From Rhizobium binae (lineage in GTDB: Bacteria; Pseudomonadota; Alphaproteobacteria; Rhizobiales; Rhizobiaceae): a stretch of 64,000 bases of DNA. The stretch spans positions 3,751,501 through 3,815,500 of the forward strand of contig NZ_CP071604.1 of NCBI RefSeq assembly GCF_017357225.1, read 5' to 3'. Every line of letters starts with the position of its first letter. Within the stretch, counting starts at the first letter, position 1. Both the position numbers and the translations under genes were made by a program. The notes below the pieces were generated by a model. That model saw only the letters and a program-made list of their open reading frames with translations. It did no database searches and was not told where the DNA came from. Below, piece by piece: positions 54,495-63,773 of the stretch.

Positions 54495-56417
54495 TCAGGC
54501 GCTTTCCTTGAATTCGACGTCCCCATCATCGGGACCGCCCATGGACAGATCGAGAGCAAAACCCCTCGCCCGCGCCTGCTGGCCGGCGACCGTATTGGCC
54601 GACGCCTTGGCGCCCGTTTTGCGCGGTGCGGCCTGGACCTGGCTGCGAGCAGTGCCGTTTGCGGCCGGCGCGCGCTCGCGCTGCCCAGCCATCGTATCGA
54701 CCTTGAAAAAGGCGATCGACGTCTGCAGTTCCTCCGCCTGGCTCGCGAGCTCTTCCGAGGTCGCAGACATCTGTTCGGAGGCGCCGGCATTCTGCTGCGT
54801 CACCTTATCGAGCTGCTGGATCGCTTCATTGATCTGGGCAGCTCCGATATCCTGCTCGCGGCAGGCCGCACTGATCTCGGAAACCAGCTCGGCCGTCTTG
54901 CGGATATCGGGTACCAGCCGGCCAAGCATTTCGCCGGCATCGGCTGCAGCCTTGACCGTGTCGCTCGACATCGCGCTGATTTCGGCGGCGGCCGACTGGC
55001 TGCGTTCGGCAAGCTTGCGCACTTCCGAAGCGACGACCGCAAACCCCTTGCCGTGTTCGCCGGCACGCGCCGCTTCGACCGCGGCATTGAGCGCCAGCAG
55101 GTCGGTCTGACGGGCGATCTCCTGGACGATGCCGATCTTCTGAGCGATCGTGCGCATGGCGTCGACGGCACGCGTCACCGCCTCGCCGCTCGCTTCCGCA
55201 TCCTTGGCCGACTGCCGGGCGATCTTTTCGGTCTGGGCGGCATTGTCGGCGTTCTGCTTGATGTTGGCGGCCATCTCCTCCATCGAGGCGGAGGCCTCTT
55301 CGGCCGAAGCCGCCTGTTCGCTGGCACCCTGCGATACCTGCTCCGAACTTGCCGAAAGCTGCTGGCTGCCGGAAGAGACGTTGTCGGCGGCCGACAAGGC
55401 GTCGGCGACGACACCGCGCAGGCGGTCAACCATCTGCTCCAGAGCAAGGCCCAAGGCATCCTTATCGGAGAGTGGCTTCGGGGACACCGTCAGATCGCCG
55501 TTGGCGATTTGATTGGCGATACGGGCGGTGGTCCTTAGGTTGGCGATCATGCTCTGCATCGCGATGCCAAGCATATCCTTGTCGGAGAGCGGCTTGGCAT
55601 CGGTCGTCAGGTCACCCATGGCAATCTGGTCGGCTAGCGCCGCCGTAGAGCGCAGGTTGGCGGTCATGCCATTGACCGTATTAATCAAATCCTTGATCTC
55701 GTCATTGGTTCTGACATCGACCGTCTGATTGAGATCGCCGACTGCTACGGCGTTCGCGACGGTCGTGATCTTGCGCAGACCGTTGGTGATTCCGAGGGTG
55801 ATCCACAATGCAGCACCAAATGCGATAAGCACTGCGATGCCGGATGCGGAGGCGAGAATAAGCCTGGTCGAGTCATAGAGCTCGTCATTGGCGTGGTTGG
55901 TCGCCTGCATACCCTTGCGCTGGATCTCGGTCAGGGCAGCGATAGCACCGCCCATATCGTCGGTCATTGTCTTGAGGTCGCCGAGTGAAAGCGCCATCGC
56001 ACCTGATTTGTCGCCTCTGGCTTCGAGCTGTTGCAGTTCGGCGGATTTTTCACGGAATTTCTCGCCGACCGTCCGCAGCTTCTCCCAGTGCGGCTTGCCT
56101 TCCGCGCTGGCGATGGCAAGGCCGGCATCAACGGCGTCGAGCATGGCCTGCATGTTCTGGTCGGCTTCCTTGTAGAAGCCGTCGGCAGTCTCGGCATCGG
56201 TGGAAAGCAGCGCGTTCTTCTGCGCGCGGATAGCGTTGACTTCGGCAATATTGGTGTTCAGCGCCAGTTCCAGGCGCCGCACCGGGCCGTCGATCATATT
56301 GCCGCTTGCCTCGTCCAAAGTGCCGAGGCTGAGGGTCCCATAGACTGCGATGCCGATCAGCAGCAGCGTCATGATTCCGAACGCCAGGCCTAGTTTGAGT
56401 TTGATGGTGAAACGCAT
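54495..56417 (-). CDS. Methyl-accepting chemotaxis protein with three HAMP segments
   Basis: 640-residue receptor. First helix [20 protein letters not shown], a four-helix-bundle type sensor (residues 30-180), a second helix near 185-207, then three HAMP-type segments ([20 protein letters not shown], then two repeats [20 protein letters not shown] and [20 protein letters not shown]). The signalling domain has tip [20 protein letters not shown]. Its 3' half, 54693-55424, is identical in nucleotide sequence to 56900-57631 in the neighbouring receptor gene. ATG 56417 is chosen from the basic N-terminus MRFTIKLK. Ligand unknown. Confidence 0.94.
   Translation of the reverse strand: MRFTIKLKLGLAFGIMTLLLIGIAVYGTLSLGTLDEASGNMIDGPVRRLELALNTNIAEVNAIRAQKNALLSTDAETADGFYKEADQNMQAMLDAVDAGLAIASAEGKPHWEKLRTVGEKFREKSAELQQLEARGDKSGAMALSLGDLKTMTDDMGGAIAALTEIQRKGMQATNHANDELYDSTRLILASASGIAVLIAFGAALWITLGITNGLRKITTVANAVAVGDLNQTVDVRTNDEIKDLINTVNGMTANLRSTAALADQIAMGDLTTDAKPLSDKDMLGIAMQSMIANLRTTARIANQIANGDLTVSPKPLSDKDALGLALEQMVDRLRGVVADALSAADNVSSGSQQLSASSEQVSQGASEQAASAEEASASMEEMAANIKQNADNAAQTEKIARQSAKDAEASGEAVTRAVDAMRTIAQKIGIVQEIARQTDLLALNAAVEAARAGEHGKGFAVVASEVRKLAERSQSAAAEISAMSSDTVKAAADAGEMLGRLVPDIRKTAELVSEISAACREQDIGAAQINEAIQQLDKVTQQNAGASEQMSATSEELASQAEELQTSIAFFKVDTMAGQRERAPAANGTARSQVQAAPRKTGAKASANTVAGQQARARGFALDLSMGGPDDGDVEFKESA
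54693..55424. repeat. 732-bp direct repeat, copy 1 (signalling domain of receptor 1)
   Basis: Read against 56900-57631 at a constant offset of 2207 bp, every base I compared agrees, including synonymous positions, and translation in other frames is also identical. The match ends sharply on both sides (GTCAAC here against TTCGAT in the other copy). Same orientation as copy 2. Confidence 0.93.
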
Positions 56418-56683
56418 GTGATACCCCGTTCTATGCGCCAAAACGATTAGATAGAGACGTTCCCGTCCACGGAACGTCGAACTTCAAAGCGATGTGTCTG
56501 AAAGGGGGAAAGCGATTACATTCACTTCCCGGCAGCCGGACATCTATCGGTCGCAGCGCCAACGCCTACACGCGTTGGGGATAGTCCGCCGCGGGCCACG
56601 GAGCGGCCCGAAGGATCACATGGGGGGCGAAGACGCCTGGGCGCCTTGCCCGAAGCGCCTATGCGCTCTCACCAGGGGAGCGC

Positions 56684-58390
56684 CTATGCGCTCTCCCTGA
56701 AATCGTCGTCGCCGGCGTCCGGGCCGCCCATCGACATGTCGAGAGCAAAGCCTTTGAGGCGCTGCTGCTGAGCCGCAACCGTCTGGCCGCGGCCCTGGTT
56801 GCGGGCCTGCGGGGCGGGCTTGCGGGCGACCGCCGAGACCTTGATCCCCCGCGCCGATGCGTTCGGCTGCGCCCTGTGGACGTCGGGCCGGGCGCCGGCC
56901 GTATCGACCTTGAAAAAGGCGATCGACGTCTGCAGTTCCTCCGCCTGGCTCGCGAGCTCTTCCGAGGTCGCAGACATCTGTTCGGAGGCGCCGGCATTCT
57001 GCTGCGTCACCTTATCGAGCTGCTGGATCGCTTCATTGATCTGGGCAGCTCCGATATCCTGCTCGCGGCAGGCCGCACTGATCTCGGAAACCAGCTCGGC
57101 CGTCTTGCGGATATCGGGTACCAGCCGGCCAAGCATTTCGCCGGCATCGGCTGCAGCCTTGACCGTGTCGCTCGACATCGCGCTGATTTCGGCGGCGGCC
57201 GACTGGCTGCGTTCGGCAAGCTTGCGCACTTCCGAAGCGACGACCGCAAACCCCTTGCCGTGTTCGCCGGCACGCGCCGCTTCGACCGCGGCATTGAGCG
57301 CCAGCAGGTCGGTCTGACGGGCGATCTCCTGGACGATGCCGATCTTCTGAGCGATCGTGCGCATGGCGTCGACGGCACGCGTCACCGCCTCGCCGCTCGC
57401 TTCCGCATCCTTGGCCGACTGCCGGGCGATCTTTTCGGTCTGGGCGGCATTGTCGGCGTTCTGCTTGATGTTGGCGGCCATCTCCTCCATCGAGGCGGAG
57501 GCCTCTTCGGCCGAAGCCGCCTGTTCGCTGGCACCCTGCGATACCTGCTCCGAACTTGCCGAAAGCTGCTGGCTGCCGGAAGAGACGTTGTCGGCGGCCG
57601 ACAAGGCGTCGGCGACGACACCGCGCAGGCGTTCGATCATCGTGTTGACGTTGCCGAGAAGTTCGCCGATTTCATCATGGCTGGTGATATCGGCCATTTT
57701 GGTCAGATCACCTTCCGATACTTCGCGAACCACGATGTTGGCGCGCTTGAGGCCCTTGCTGATCGTGTTGGCGATCCAGAAGGCGGTAAGAGCCGCAGTC
57801 AGGAGGGCAACAACGGCGACCGCGACCATCATTGTGCGCGTCGTCAGATACTGCGCCTGGGCACCGTCGTCGGCCGCTTTCATGCGCTGCTTTTCAAGTG
57901 TCAGGATTTCGCCGAGCGTCGCGTCGATGTCATTGGCAGCGGACCGTGCCGTGGTGATGGAGATGCTGTTTGCGCCTTCGGCATTGCCGGATTTGACATA
58001 TTCGCGGATCTGATCGTCGGCTGCACTGAAGGTCTTGGATAGTTCGGCAATGCGTGCCCAGCGCACCTTGCCTTCTTCCGTTGCCAGTGCCAGCACCTGG
58101 CTGAAGGCGTCGGCGAAGTCTTTGCGAGCCTGATTGCCCTTGGCGATCGAAGCGGCCGTCTCATCCGCCGTGCGCGCGGTGAGCAAGTTCTTCTGCTGGC
58201 GAATGGATTCGAGTTGGGCAATGCTGATTTGCTGCGCCAGATCGAGGCGGGCTGCCGGGCCGGAGAGAATCTTGTCGATCGTGTCGTTCAGCGATCCAAG
58301 GCTGAGAACACCATAGGCGGCGGTGCCGACCAGCATCAGAATGATGAAGGTGAACGCCGTCACCAGTTTCGTCTTTATTGTCAAGCGCAT
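56684..58390 (-). CDS. Methyl-accepting chemotaxis protein (single HAMP)
   Basis: 568-residue receptor. First helix [20 protein letters not shown], four-helix-bundle type sensor with [20 protein letters not shown], second helix near 185-207 ([20 protein letters not shown]), a HAMP domain ([20 protein letters not shown]), then a signalling domain identical to that of the upstream receptor. The C-terminus ([20 protein letters not shown]) parallels receptor 1 ([20 protein letters not shown]) but is not identical. ATG 58390 is used; a TTG two codons earlier (58396) is possible. Confidence 0.94.
   Translation of the reverse strand: MRLTIKTKLVTAFTFIILMLVGTAAYGVLSLGSLNDTIDKILSGPAARLDLAQQISIAQLESIRQQKNLLTARTADETAASIAKGNQARKDFADAFSQVLALATEEGKVRWARIAELSKTFSAADDQIREYVKSGNAEGANSISITTARSAANDIDATLGEILTLEKQRMKAADDGAQAQYLTTRTMMVAVAVVALLTAALTAFWIANTISKGLKRANIVVREVSEGDLTKMADITSHDEIGELLGNVNTMIERLRGVVADALSAADNVSSGSQQLSASSEQVSQGASEQAASAEEASASMEEMAANIKQNADNAAQTEKIARQSAKDAEASGEAVTRAVDAMRTIAQKIGIVQEIARQTDLLALNAAVEAARAGEHGKGFAVVASEVRKLAERSQSAAAEISAMSSDTVKAAADAGEMLGRLVPDIRKTAELVSEISAACREQDIGAAQINEAIQQLDKVTQQNAGASEQMSATSEELASQAEELQTSIAFFKVDTAGARPDVHRAQPNASARGIKVSAVARKPAPQARNQGRGQTVAAQQQRLKGFALDMSMGGPDAGDDDFRESA
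56900..57631. repeat. 732-bp direct repeat, copy 2 (signalling domain of receptor 2)
   Basis: Partner of 54693-55424. The two receptors differ in sensor, membrane and HAMP parts but share this block exactly, so the shared part arose by recent duplication or was homogenised by gene conversion. Confidence 0.93.
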
Positions 58391-58422
58391 CGTCAAACCC
58401 CCAAGTTTGAATTCATCCGACG

Positions 58423-58935
58423 TCAGCTGGCGGCCCCTGCCGCCTTGTGCCTCGATGAAAAAATCGCCCGTAGATTCGGGAGGATGATGAACTCCACGCC
58501 CCTCTTCACCAGGCAGTTGATGTAGTCGGCGCGCCAGCGCATGCCGACGCTTGGCGGCGCCTCGCTCGCGGATTTCGCAAGCGTCGTAACCTCGTTCACC
58601 TTGTCGGTTCTGAGCCCGACGAGCGTCTGCTCGCCCTGCAGATCGATTTCGATGACGATGATACGGCTGTCGATCGTGGCCTCCGCCGCCTCCATCCCGA
58701 AGGCAAGGCGCAGATCGGCCAGCGGAATGACCTTGCCGCGAAAATTGATGACGCTGGCGACGAAGGGCTGGCTTCCCGGCACCGCGGTCTCCGGAAGCAG
58801 GTCCAGGATTTCCTGGACGATGACCGCCTCCAGCGCGAAGGTCTCGCCGTTGAGATCGAAGGTCAGGACCTCGACCTCTTCGGCATAGTTCCAGTGTTTG
58901 TCGAATCGTTCGGCCGTCGCTGCTGTTGCACTCAT
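58423..58935 (-). CDS. cheW: CheW coupling protein (second copy)
   Basis: 170-residue Che[45 protein letters not shown] and [20 protein letters not shown] are typical. Only loosely similar to the other copy (54016), so they are old paralogues that may couple different receptors or CheA states. Its ATG overlaps the cheA stop by four bases. Confidence 0.95.
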   Translation of the reverse strand: MSATAATAERFDKHWNYAEEVEVLTFDLNGETFALEAVIVQEILDLLPETAVPGSQPFVASVINFRGKVIPLADLRLAFGMEAAEATIDSRIIVIEIDLQGEQTLVGLRTDKVNEVTTLAKSASEAPPSVGMRWRADYINCLVKRGVEFIILPNLRAIFSSRHKAAGAAS

Positions 58936-60956
58936 CCTGCTACCCGCAATTGCGCCTCCTGCTGCTGACCCGCGACAACCAGGTGCCCGACGTCGAGAAT
59001 GAGGGCGACGCTGCCGTCGCCGAGAATGGTCGCGCCCGAAAAGGTCGCGACGTCGTTATGCAGTTTCGACATCGACTTGATGACCGTCTGGTGGTCGCCG
59101 ATGATCTGGTCGACGACGAGGCCGACGCGTTCCGTGCCGGTCGAGATGACGACGACCTTCTGGTGCATGTCGGGTTTCGTGCCGGTGCGGAAGAGGTCTC
59201 GCAGGCGCAGGAACGGCACCAGGCTGTCGCGCAGCGAGATGAAGCTGCGGCCGCGCGAGCGGAGGTCTTCCTCAAGCGACAGTTCGAGGCATTCCTCGAC
59301 TGCCGAGAGCGGGATGACGTAGCGGCCGGAACCGACACGCACCAGCAGGCCGTCGATGATGGCAAGGGTCAGCGGGATGCGCAGCGACACTTCCGAACCC
59401 TGTCCCGGCACGCTGACGATGTCGATCGCGCCGCGAAGCGCTTCGACCGTCTTCTTGACCACGTCCATGCCGACGCCGCGGCCGGACAGATTGGTGATCG
59501 CCGCTGCCGTCGAGAACCCGGGAGCGAAGATGAGCTGCAGCAGCTCGGAATCGGAGAGAGGCTGCCCGGGATGGATAATGCCGGAGGATTCCGCCTTGGC
59601 ACGAACCCGTTCGCGATTGATGCCGCGGCCATCGTCCTTGATTGAGATAATCACCTCACCGCCGGCTTGGCGCGCCGAAAGGATCACCGTGCCGGCTTCG
59701 GTCTTGCCGGCGGCACGGCGATCGGCAGGCATCTCGAGGCCATGATCGATCGAATTGCGCACCAGATGCACCAGCGGATCGGCCAGCCGCTCGATGACCG
59801 TCTTGTCGACTTCGGTTGTCTCGCCCTCCATCACCAGCTCGATCACCTTGCCGGTCTCGCGGGCGAGATCGTGGACGAGGCGGCGGAAGCGGGAGAACAG
59901 CGTTGCGACCGGCACCATGCGCAGCACCATCATCGTGTCGCGCAATTCACCGGACAGGCGTTCGATTTCTTCGGAGACGGAGCGCAGCGCAATATCGGCG
60001 CTAGCGCTGGCGAGCTGGCTGAGACGCGATTGCGCGATGACGAGCTCGCCGACCCGGTCCATCAGCTCGTCGAGACGCTCGGCCGGAACGCGGACATTCT
60101 CAGCCGTCTTCGCCTGGCTGGCGGGCGCGGGCGCCTCGCGCCGCACCGGAACCGCCTCGACCGGTCGAAACTCCGGAACGGCAGCCGGTAGAACGGCCGT
60201 CGGTACTGTGGCGACCGGTGCAGATGCGGCAGTGGTTGCCGCGCCGTCGATCTCCTCGACACTGAGTTCCATATCGTCGAGCACGAAGATGAAGACGTCG
60301 TCGATCGCCGAGCGATCCTGCTCGCTGGTCAGCAGCACGTCCCAGGAAATGTGGAGTTCCGTCGGTGTGAGCTCGTCGAGGGGCGGAATGGCCGAGGTAT
60401 TGGCGCGCACCGTGCATTCACCGAGATCGCGCAGCTCGTCCAAGAGGCCGAGCGGGTTGGTACCGTTGACCATCGAATTGGCAGGCAGACTGAAGCGGAT
60501 ACGCCAGCTGTTTTTCTTCTTTGCCGACACCTCACGCACGACCGCAGGCGCAGCAGCAGCGCCCGGTGCGGCCGCAGCCGGCTTGCCGCCGACGGCGGCC
60601 TGCAACTGCGCCAGAAGCTTGCTGCCGGTATCACCGTGATCGGCGTCCGGCCGGTCGACGAGGGCGCGCATATGGTCCTGGGCGGCCAGGACGGCGGCGA
60701 CGAGTTCGCTGGTCGCTCCGACCTCGCCCTTGCGGACGCGGTCGAAGGCGGTTTCGCAATGATGGGTGAAAGCGGCAAGCGCCTCGAAACCAAACATCGC
60801 GCCGGAGCCCTTGAGCGTGTGAAGCCCGCGGAATACGGCGTCGACGAGATCCTTGTTGTCGAGTTGGTGGGTCAGGTCGAGAAGACCGGCCTCGATCGCC
60901 TCAAGGCATTCGGCAGCCTCCATGCGGAACACGGCAACGGGATCGAGCGTGCTCAT
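58932..60956 (-). CDS. cheA: CheA, chemotaxis histidine kinase
   Basis: 674-residue kinase. P1 domain with the phosphorylated His in [14 protein letters not shown] (residue about 47); a P2-like region and a proline/alanine linker; P3 dimerisation; P4 ATP-binding core with [11 protein letters not shown] (N box), [11 protein letters not shown] (G1) and [20 protein letters not shown] (G2); and a P5 CheW-like regulatory domain ([18 protein letters not shown]). ATG 60956 overlaps the cheY stop (ATGA). Full length. Confidence 0.96.
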   Translation of the reverse strand: MSTLDPVAVFRMEAAECLEAIEAGLLDLTHQLDNKDLVDAVFRGLHTLKGSGAMFGFEALAAFTHHCETAFDRVRKGEVGATSELVAAVLAAQDHMRALVDRPDADHGDTGSKLLAQLQAAVGGKPAAAAPGAAAAPAVVREVSAKKKNSWRIRFSLPANSMVNGTNPLGLLDELRDLGECTVRANTSAIPPLDELTPTELHISWDVLLTSEQDRSAIDDVFIFVLDDMELSVEEIDGAATTAASAPVATVPTAVLPAAVPEFRPVEAVPVRREAPAPASQAKTAENVRVPAERLDELMDRVGELVIAQSRLSQLASASADIALRSVSEEIERLSGELRDTMMVLRMVPVATLFSRFRRLVHDLARETGKVIELVMEGETTEVDKTVIERLADPLVHLVRNSIDHGLEMPADRRAAGKTEAGTVILSARQAGGEVIISIKDDGRGINRERVRAKAESSGIIHPGQPLSDSELLQLIFAPGFSTAAAITNLSGRGVGMDVVKKTVEALRGAIDIVSVPGQGSEVSLRIPLTLAIIDGLLVRVGSGRYVIPLSAVEECLELSLEEDLRSRGRSFISLRDSLVPFLRLRDLFRTGTKPDMHQKVVVISTGTERVGLVVDQIIGDHQTVIKSMSKLHNDVATFSGATILGDGSVALILDVGHLVVAGQQQEAQLRVAG

Positions 60957-61321
60957 CGTCCGAGAACCTTCTTCACGATCTTCACGAGATTTTCCGGATC
61001 GAACGGCTTGGTCAGCCAACCCGTGGCGCCGGCGGCCTTGGCGCGCGCCTTGAGATCGGCATCCGATTCCGTCGTCAGGAAGATGATCGGAACGCCGGCC
61101 TGTCCAGGCAGCTTCCTGAGTTCCTCGATCATCGTCAGGCCGTCCATGACCGGCATGTTGAGATCGGTCACGATCAGATCGAAGCGGCTGCTCTTGGCCG
61201 TCGCGAGGCCCTCGGCCCCATTTACGGCCTCGGTGACGCTGTAGCCGGCATTGGTCAGCGTGACCTTGGTGGTTAGGCGGATGCTGGCGGAATCGTCGAC
61301 AGTGAGGATATTCGCGCTCAT
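60953..61321 (-). CDS. cheY: CheY-type response regulator
   Basis: 122-residue single receiver domain. ILTVDDSASIRLTTKVTLTNAG at the N-terminus, the phospho-Asp in FDLIVTDLNMPVMDGLTMIE (about residue 52), Thr in IFLTTESDAD and Lys in GWLTKPFDPENLV, all as in CheY. It receives phosphate from CheA in this operon. Its start overlaps the STAS gene stop by four bases. Whether it binds the motor or acts as a phosphate sink is unknown. Confidence 0.96.
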   Translation of the reverse strand: MSANILTVDDSASIRLTTKVTLTNAGYSVTEAVNGAEGLATAKSSRFDLIVTDLNMPVMDGLTMIEELRKLPGQAGVPIIFLTTESDADLKARAKAAGATGWLTKPFDPENLVKIVKKVLGR

Positions 61322-61647
61322 AACGTAACCTCTTTGTGCAACCAGAACCTAGTATCTTCTTGATCGAAGGATTCAATGAGACCTGCGCGTTCAAGTACCT
61401 TCAGGACCGAGCCGCGAGCGGGTGTAGAAAGCTTGAGTGTCTTTCCATCAGCTTTTGCTTGGCGGCGCGATGACTCTATGAGTTGAATGAAAATCAGATC
61501 CACGTCCGCATTTTCGGGAATGCTGATCACGATCGTATCGCGACCCTGAAATTCATCAGCAAACTTTGTATATAGTTCGGACGCAGAACGAATACCCAGC
61601 GTCTCCGGCAGATTTATTGATTCGCAATATTGTTTAGAAGTGTCCAA
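61318..61647 (-). CDS. STAS-domain protein opening the che operon
   Basis: 109-residue protein with a STAS-like fold (INLPETLGIRSASELYTKF, VDLIFIQLIESSRRQAKADG, LKLSTPARGSVLKVLERAGL). Rhizobial che operons commonly start with such a gene of unknown role before cheY. The start is best placed at TTG 61647, which has a perfect AGGAGG five bases upstream (AGGAGGCTGCG); a GTG at 61698 is the longer alternative. It is the first gene of the operon, so the promoter is in the region to its right. Confidence 0.85.
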   Translation of the reverse strand: MDTSKQYCESINLPETLGIRSASELYTKFADEFQGRDTIVISIPENADVDLIFIQLIESSRRQAKADGKTLKLSTPARGSVLKVLERAGLIESFDQEDTRFWLHKEVTL

Positions 61648-61987
61648 CGCAGCCTCCTCGGCCCGAGAAATACTTGACGACCCTAAGAGGACTCTCACGC
61701 CAACGTTAACGCAGGGTAAACAGCGGTTGTATGAAACCGTCGTATAACGATTCCCGGGACACCCAATTTCTCATCCGGGATAAGTTGTACGCTCCTCTCA
61801 AAACTTTGAACAAAATTGAATAAAAACAATATATTAAGCAATAACAACCAGCCACGAGGCTCTAGCTCCGCGCCCTCCACATCTTTCGTTAATCACAACG
61901 CTGACGAGTCCGGCGCGTTTACCGGACGTTTCCATCCTTCCCGTAGAAATAGAGTCAGATAAGCTGTGTTTTAACGAAAAGGTATAA
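61648..61987. other. Divergent regulatory region between the che operon and the MCP-like gene
   Basis: 340-base, AT-rich gap with no ORF of coding character. It must hold promoters for the che operon (minus) and the MCP-like gene (plus). A run TGAACAAAATTGAATAAAAACAATATATTAAG near 61806-61837 is the most AT-rich. The match GTTAAC-GCAGG-GTAAAC at 61704-61719 is a possible regulator site. Confidence 0.4.
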
Positions 61988-63739
61988 ATGTTGGCACACG
62001 CCCTGGTATCGCCGACCGCTGCAGCCTACACCTCCGGGCGGGACATTGGTCGGACCCTGGAAGCCGCCCGCAGCCGTGTCGAGGAACGTTTTCTCGAAGG
62101 CGGCACCGTGCTGCTGTCAGTGATGGATGTTCTCAACCGCTTGTTGAATTCCCTTGAGGGTGTCGCGGCGGCGCTCGACAATGGTGAGTCGAGCGACACC
62201 GGCGCCGATCTCCGTGCCACAGTGGAGAGACTGACGGCGCTCCCGCTCACCGAAGAAAACCGTCAGCAGGCGCTGGTCTCACTGGCGCAGACCGGCAGGG
62301 ACTTGCGCAAATACGTCTCCGACATGCAGGAGACGATGCGCTATCTCAGAACTTTCGCCGTGACCGCGAAGATAACCGGCGCCGGCCTTGCCGAATTTGC
62401 CGGCTTCGCACAGGAGATTCTGGAGCGAATCTATTCCGGCACTGATGAAGTCAACCGTTTCGCCGCGCATCTCGACAGCCTCGACAAAGAGGTTAAACTC
62501 GCCGCCGCCTTCGGCGCCAGTGTCTCCAAGGGCTACGCCGATACCGTGCCGGCCGTTGCCGCCGCCCTGCGCGACGACGCCGCGAAGATCGTCCAACACC
62601 GCAAACAGTTGGGCGTCGTCGCCCGCGAGGTCGGCGCGATTGCACGCGGCGTCCAAAGCAAGGTCGCCTCGACGCTCTCCGCCTTGCAGATCGGCGACAT
62701 CACCCGTCAGCGCATCGAGCATGTGAAGGCCACCCTTTCGCTGCTTGAGGAATTCTTTGCCGGCGAGGAGAGCGCGAAGCTCGACGCCGGCGCACGCAAG
62801 CGTCTTCAGAACGTTATTCACCATCTGACCGCAGCGCAGATGAGCGACATGTGCGTAAATTTCCAGCGGGAATCGGAAAACGTCGTCACGACGATCGCCA
62901 GTTTCGACCACGACATGCGGGAGATCCTCAAGCTGCGCGACCAGATGAGCGGCGCGAGCGGCGAAGCCAGCGGCAATTTCATGCGCTCGCTGGAATCAAG
63001 CGTTTCGGCCGCCCATGAAATCGTCCGGCACGTCGACACGGCAAGCCGCCAAGCCGACCAGGTCAGCCAGTCGACGATCGGCACCGCCGCCAAGCTCTCC
63101 GAAGCGATTGCCAACATTCGCGCCGTCAAGACCGACATCCATTATATGGCCTTGAACACCAACCTTCGCTGCAGCCGTCTCGGCGAGGAAGGCAAGTCGA
63201 TCAACGTCGTCACGGCCGAATTGCGCATTTTCGCCGGCAAACTCGACGAATCCGCCGATGCCATCGTCACCGGCCTGCCGGCGCTCGAAGCCGCGGCCGG
63301 GCGCGTCACTCCGGCCACGGATGCCGGGGCGGGCGGCCTGGGAGATCGCCTGACGTCGGCCGTCGGCAACATCCGCTCCGCAGCCGATGTGATGGACAAA
63401 GAGCTGAAGGTGCTCGCCGAAAATGGCCGGGAGGTCGCCGCCAAGATCGGTCTGCTGATCGGAAAGCTCGATTTCCAGCGTGACCTCGGTGAGGTCTTTG
63501 CCCGCTGCGCCGATGTGCTTGATGAGGCCGCCGGCACCGAGATCGCCGATATCTCCGACCTCGCGGAGGCGATCGCGCCGCTCGATCGCAAGATCTTCAA
63601 GCAGTATACGATGGTTCAGGAGCGCAACATTCATCGCCACATCATTCCGGCACGCGAAGACAGCGCGCCTGCCGCGGCTCCCGCCGAGGCTGCCAAAATC
63701 GAAAGCGATGAGGATCTCTTCGCCGACGCGCTGTTTTAA
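61988..63739 (+). CDS. Soluble MCP-like chemotaxis protein with degenerate signalling tip
   Basis: 583-residue, almost all-helical protein with no membrane segment or signal peptide. Long coiled-coil segments flank a tip, DIHYMALNTNLRCSRLGEEG, that aligns with the MCP hairpin ([20 protein letters not shown]) but lacks the usual Ala-Ala-Arg-Ala-Gly-Glu core. The helix before it contains QADQVSQSTIGTAAKLSEAI. The C-terminus is acidic (ESDEDLFADALF). Divergent from the che operon, so a cytoplasmic receptor or CheA-modulating scaffold is likely; its function is not established. AAAAGGTATAA precedes ATG 61988. Confidence 0.8.
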   Translation: MLAHALVSPTAAAYTSGRDIGRTLEAARSRVEERFLEGGTVLLSVMDVLNRLLNSLEGVAAALDNGESSDTGADLRATVERLTALPLTEENRQQALVSLAQTGRDLRKYVSDMQETMRYLRTFAVTAKITGAGLAEFAGFAQEILERIYSGTDEVNRFAAHLDSLDKEVKLAAAFGASVSKGYADTVPAVAAALRDDAAKIVQHRKQLGVVAREVGAIARGVQSKVASTLSALQIGDITRQRIEHVKATLSLLEEFFAGEESAKLDAGARKRLQNVIHHLTAAQMSDMCVNFQRESENVVTTIASFDHDMREILKLRDQMSGASGEASGNFMRSLESSVSAAHEIVRHVDTASRQADQVSQSTIGTAAKLSEAIANIRAVKTDIHYMALNTNLRCSRLGEEGKSINVVTAELRIFAGKLDESADAIVTGLPALEAAAGRVTPATDAGAGGLGDRLTSAVGNIRSAADVMDKELKVLAENGREVAAKIGLLIGKLDFQRDLGEVFARCADVLDEAAGTEIADISDLAEAIAPLDRKIFKQYTMVQERNIHRHIIPAREDSAPAAAPAEAAKIESDEDLFADALF

Positions 63740-63773
63740 AGTCGCCCCGGCTTGGGAGGCGCGGCGCCTCTGT

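Noticed and set aside
58932..61394. Extended cheA frame beginning at 61394
   Set aside because: The first ~146 codons are out-of-frame reading of cheY; the real CheA starts at 60956 with the P1 domain.
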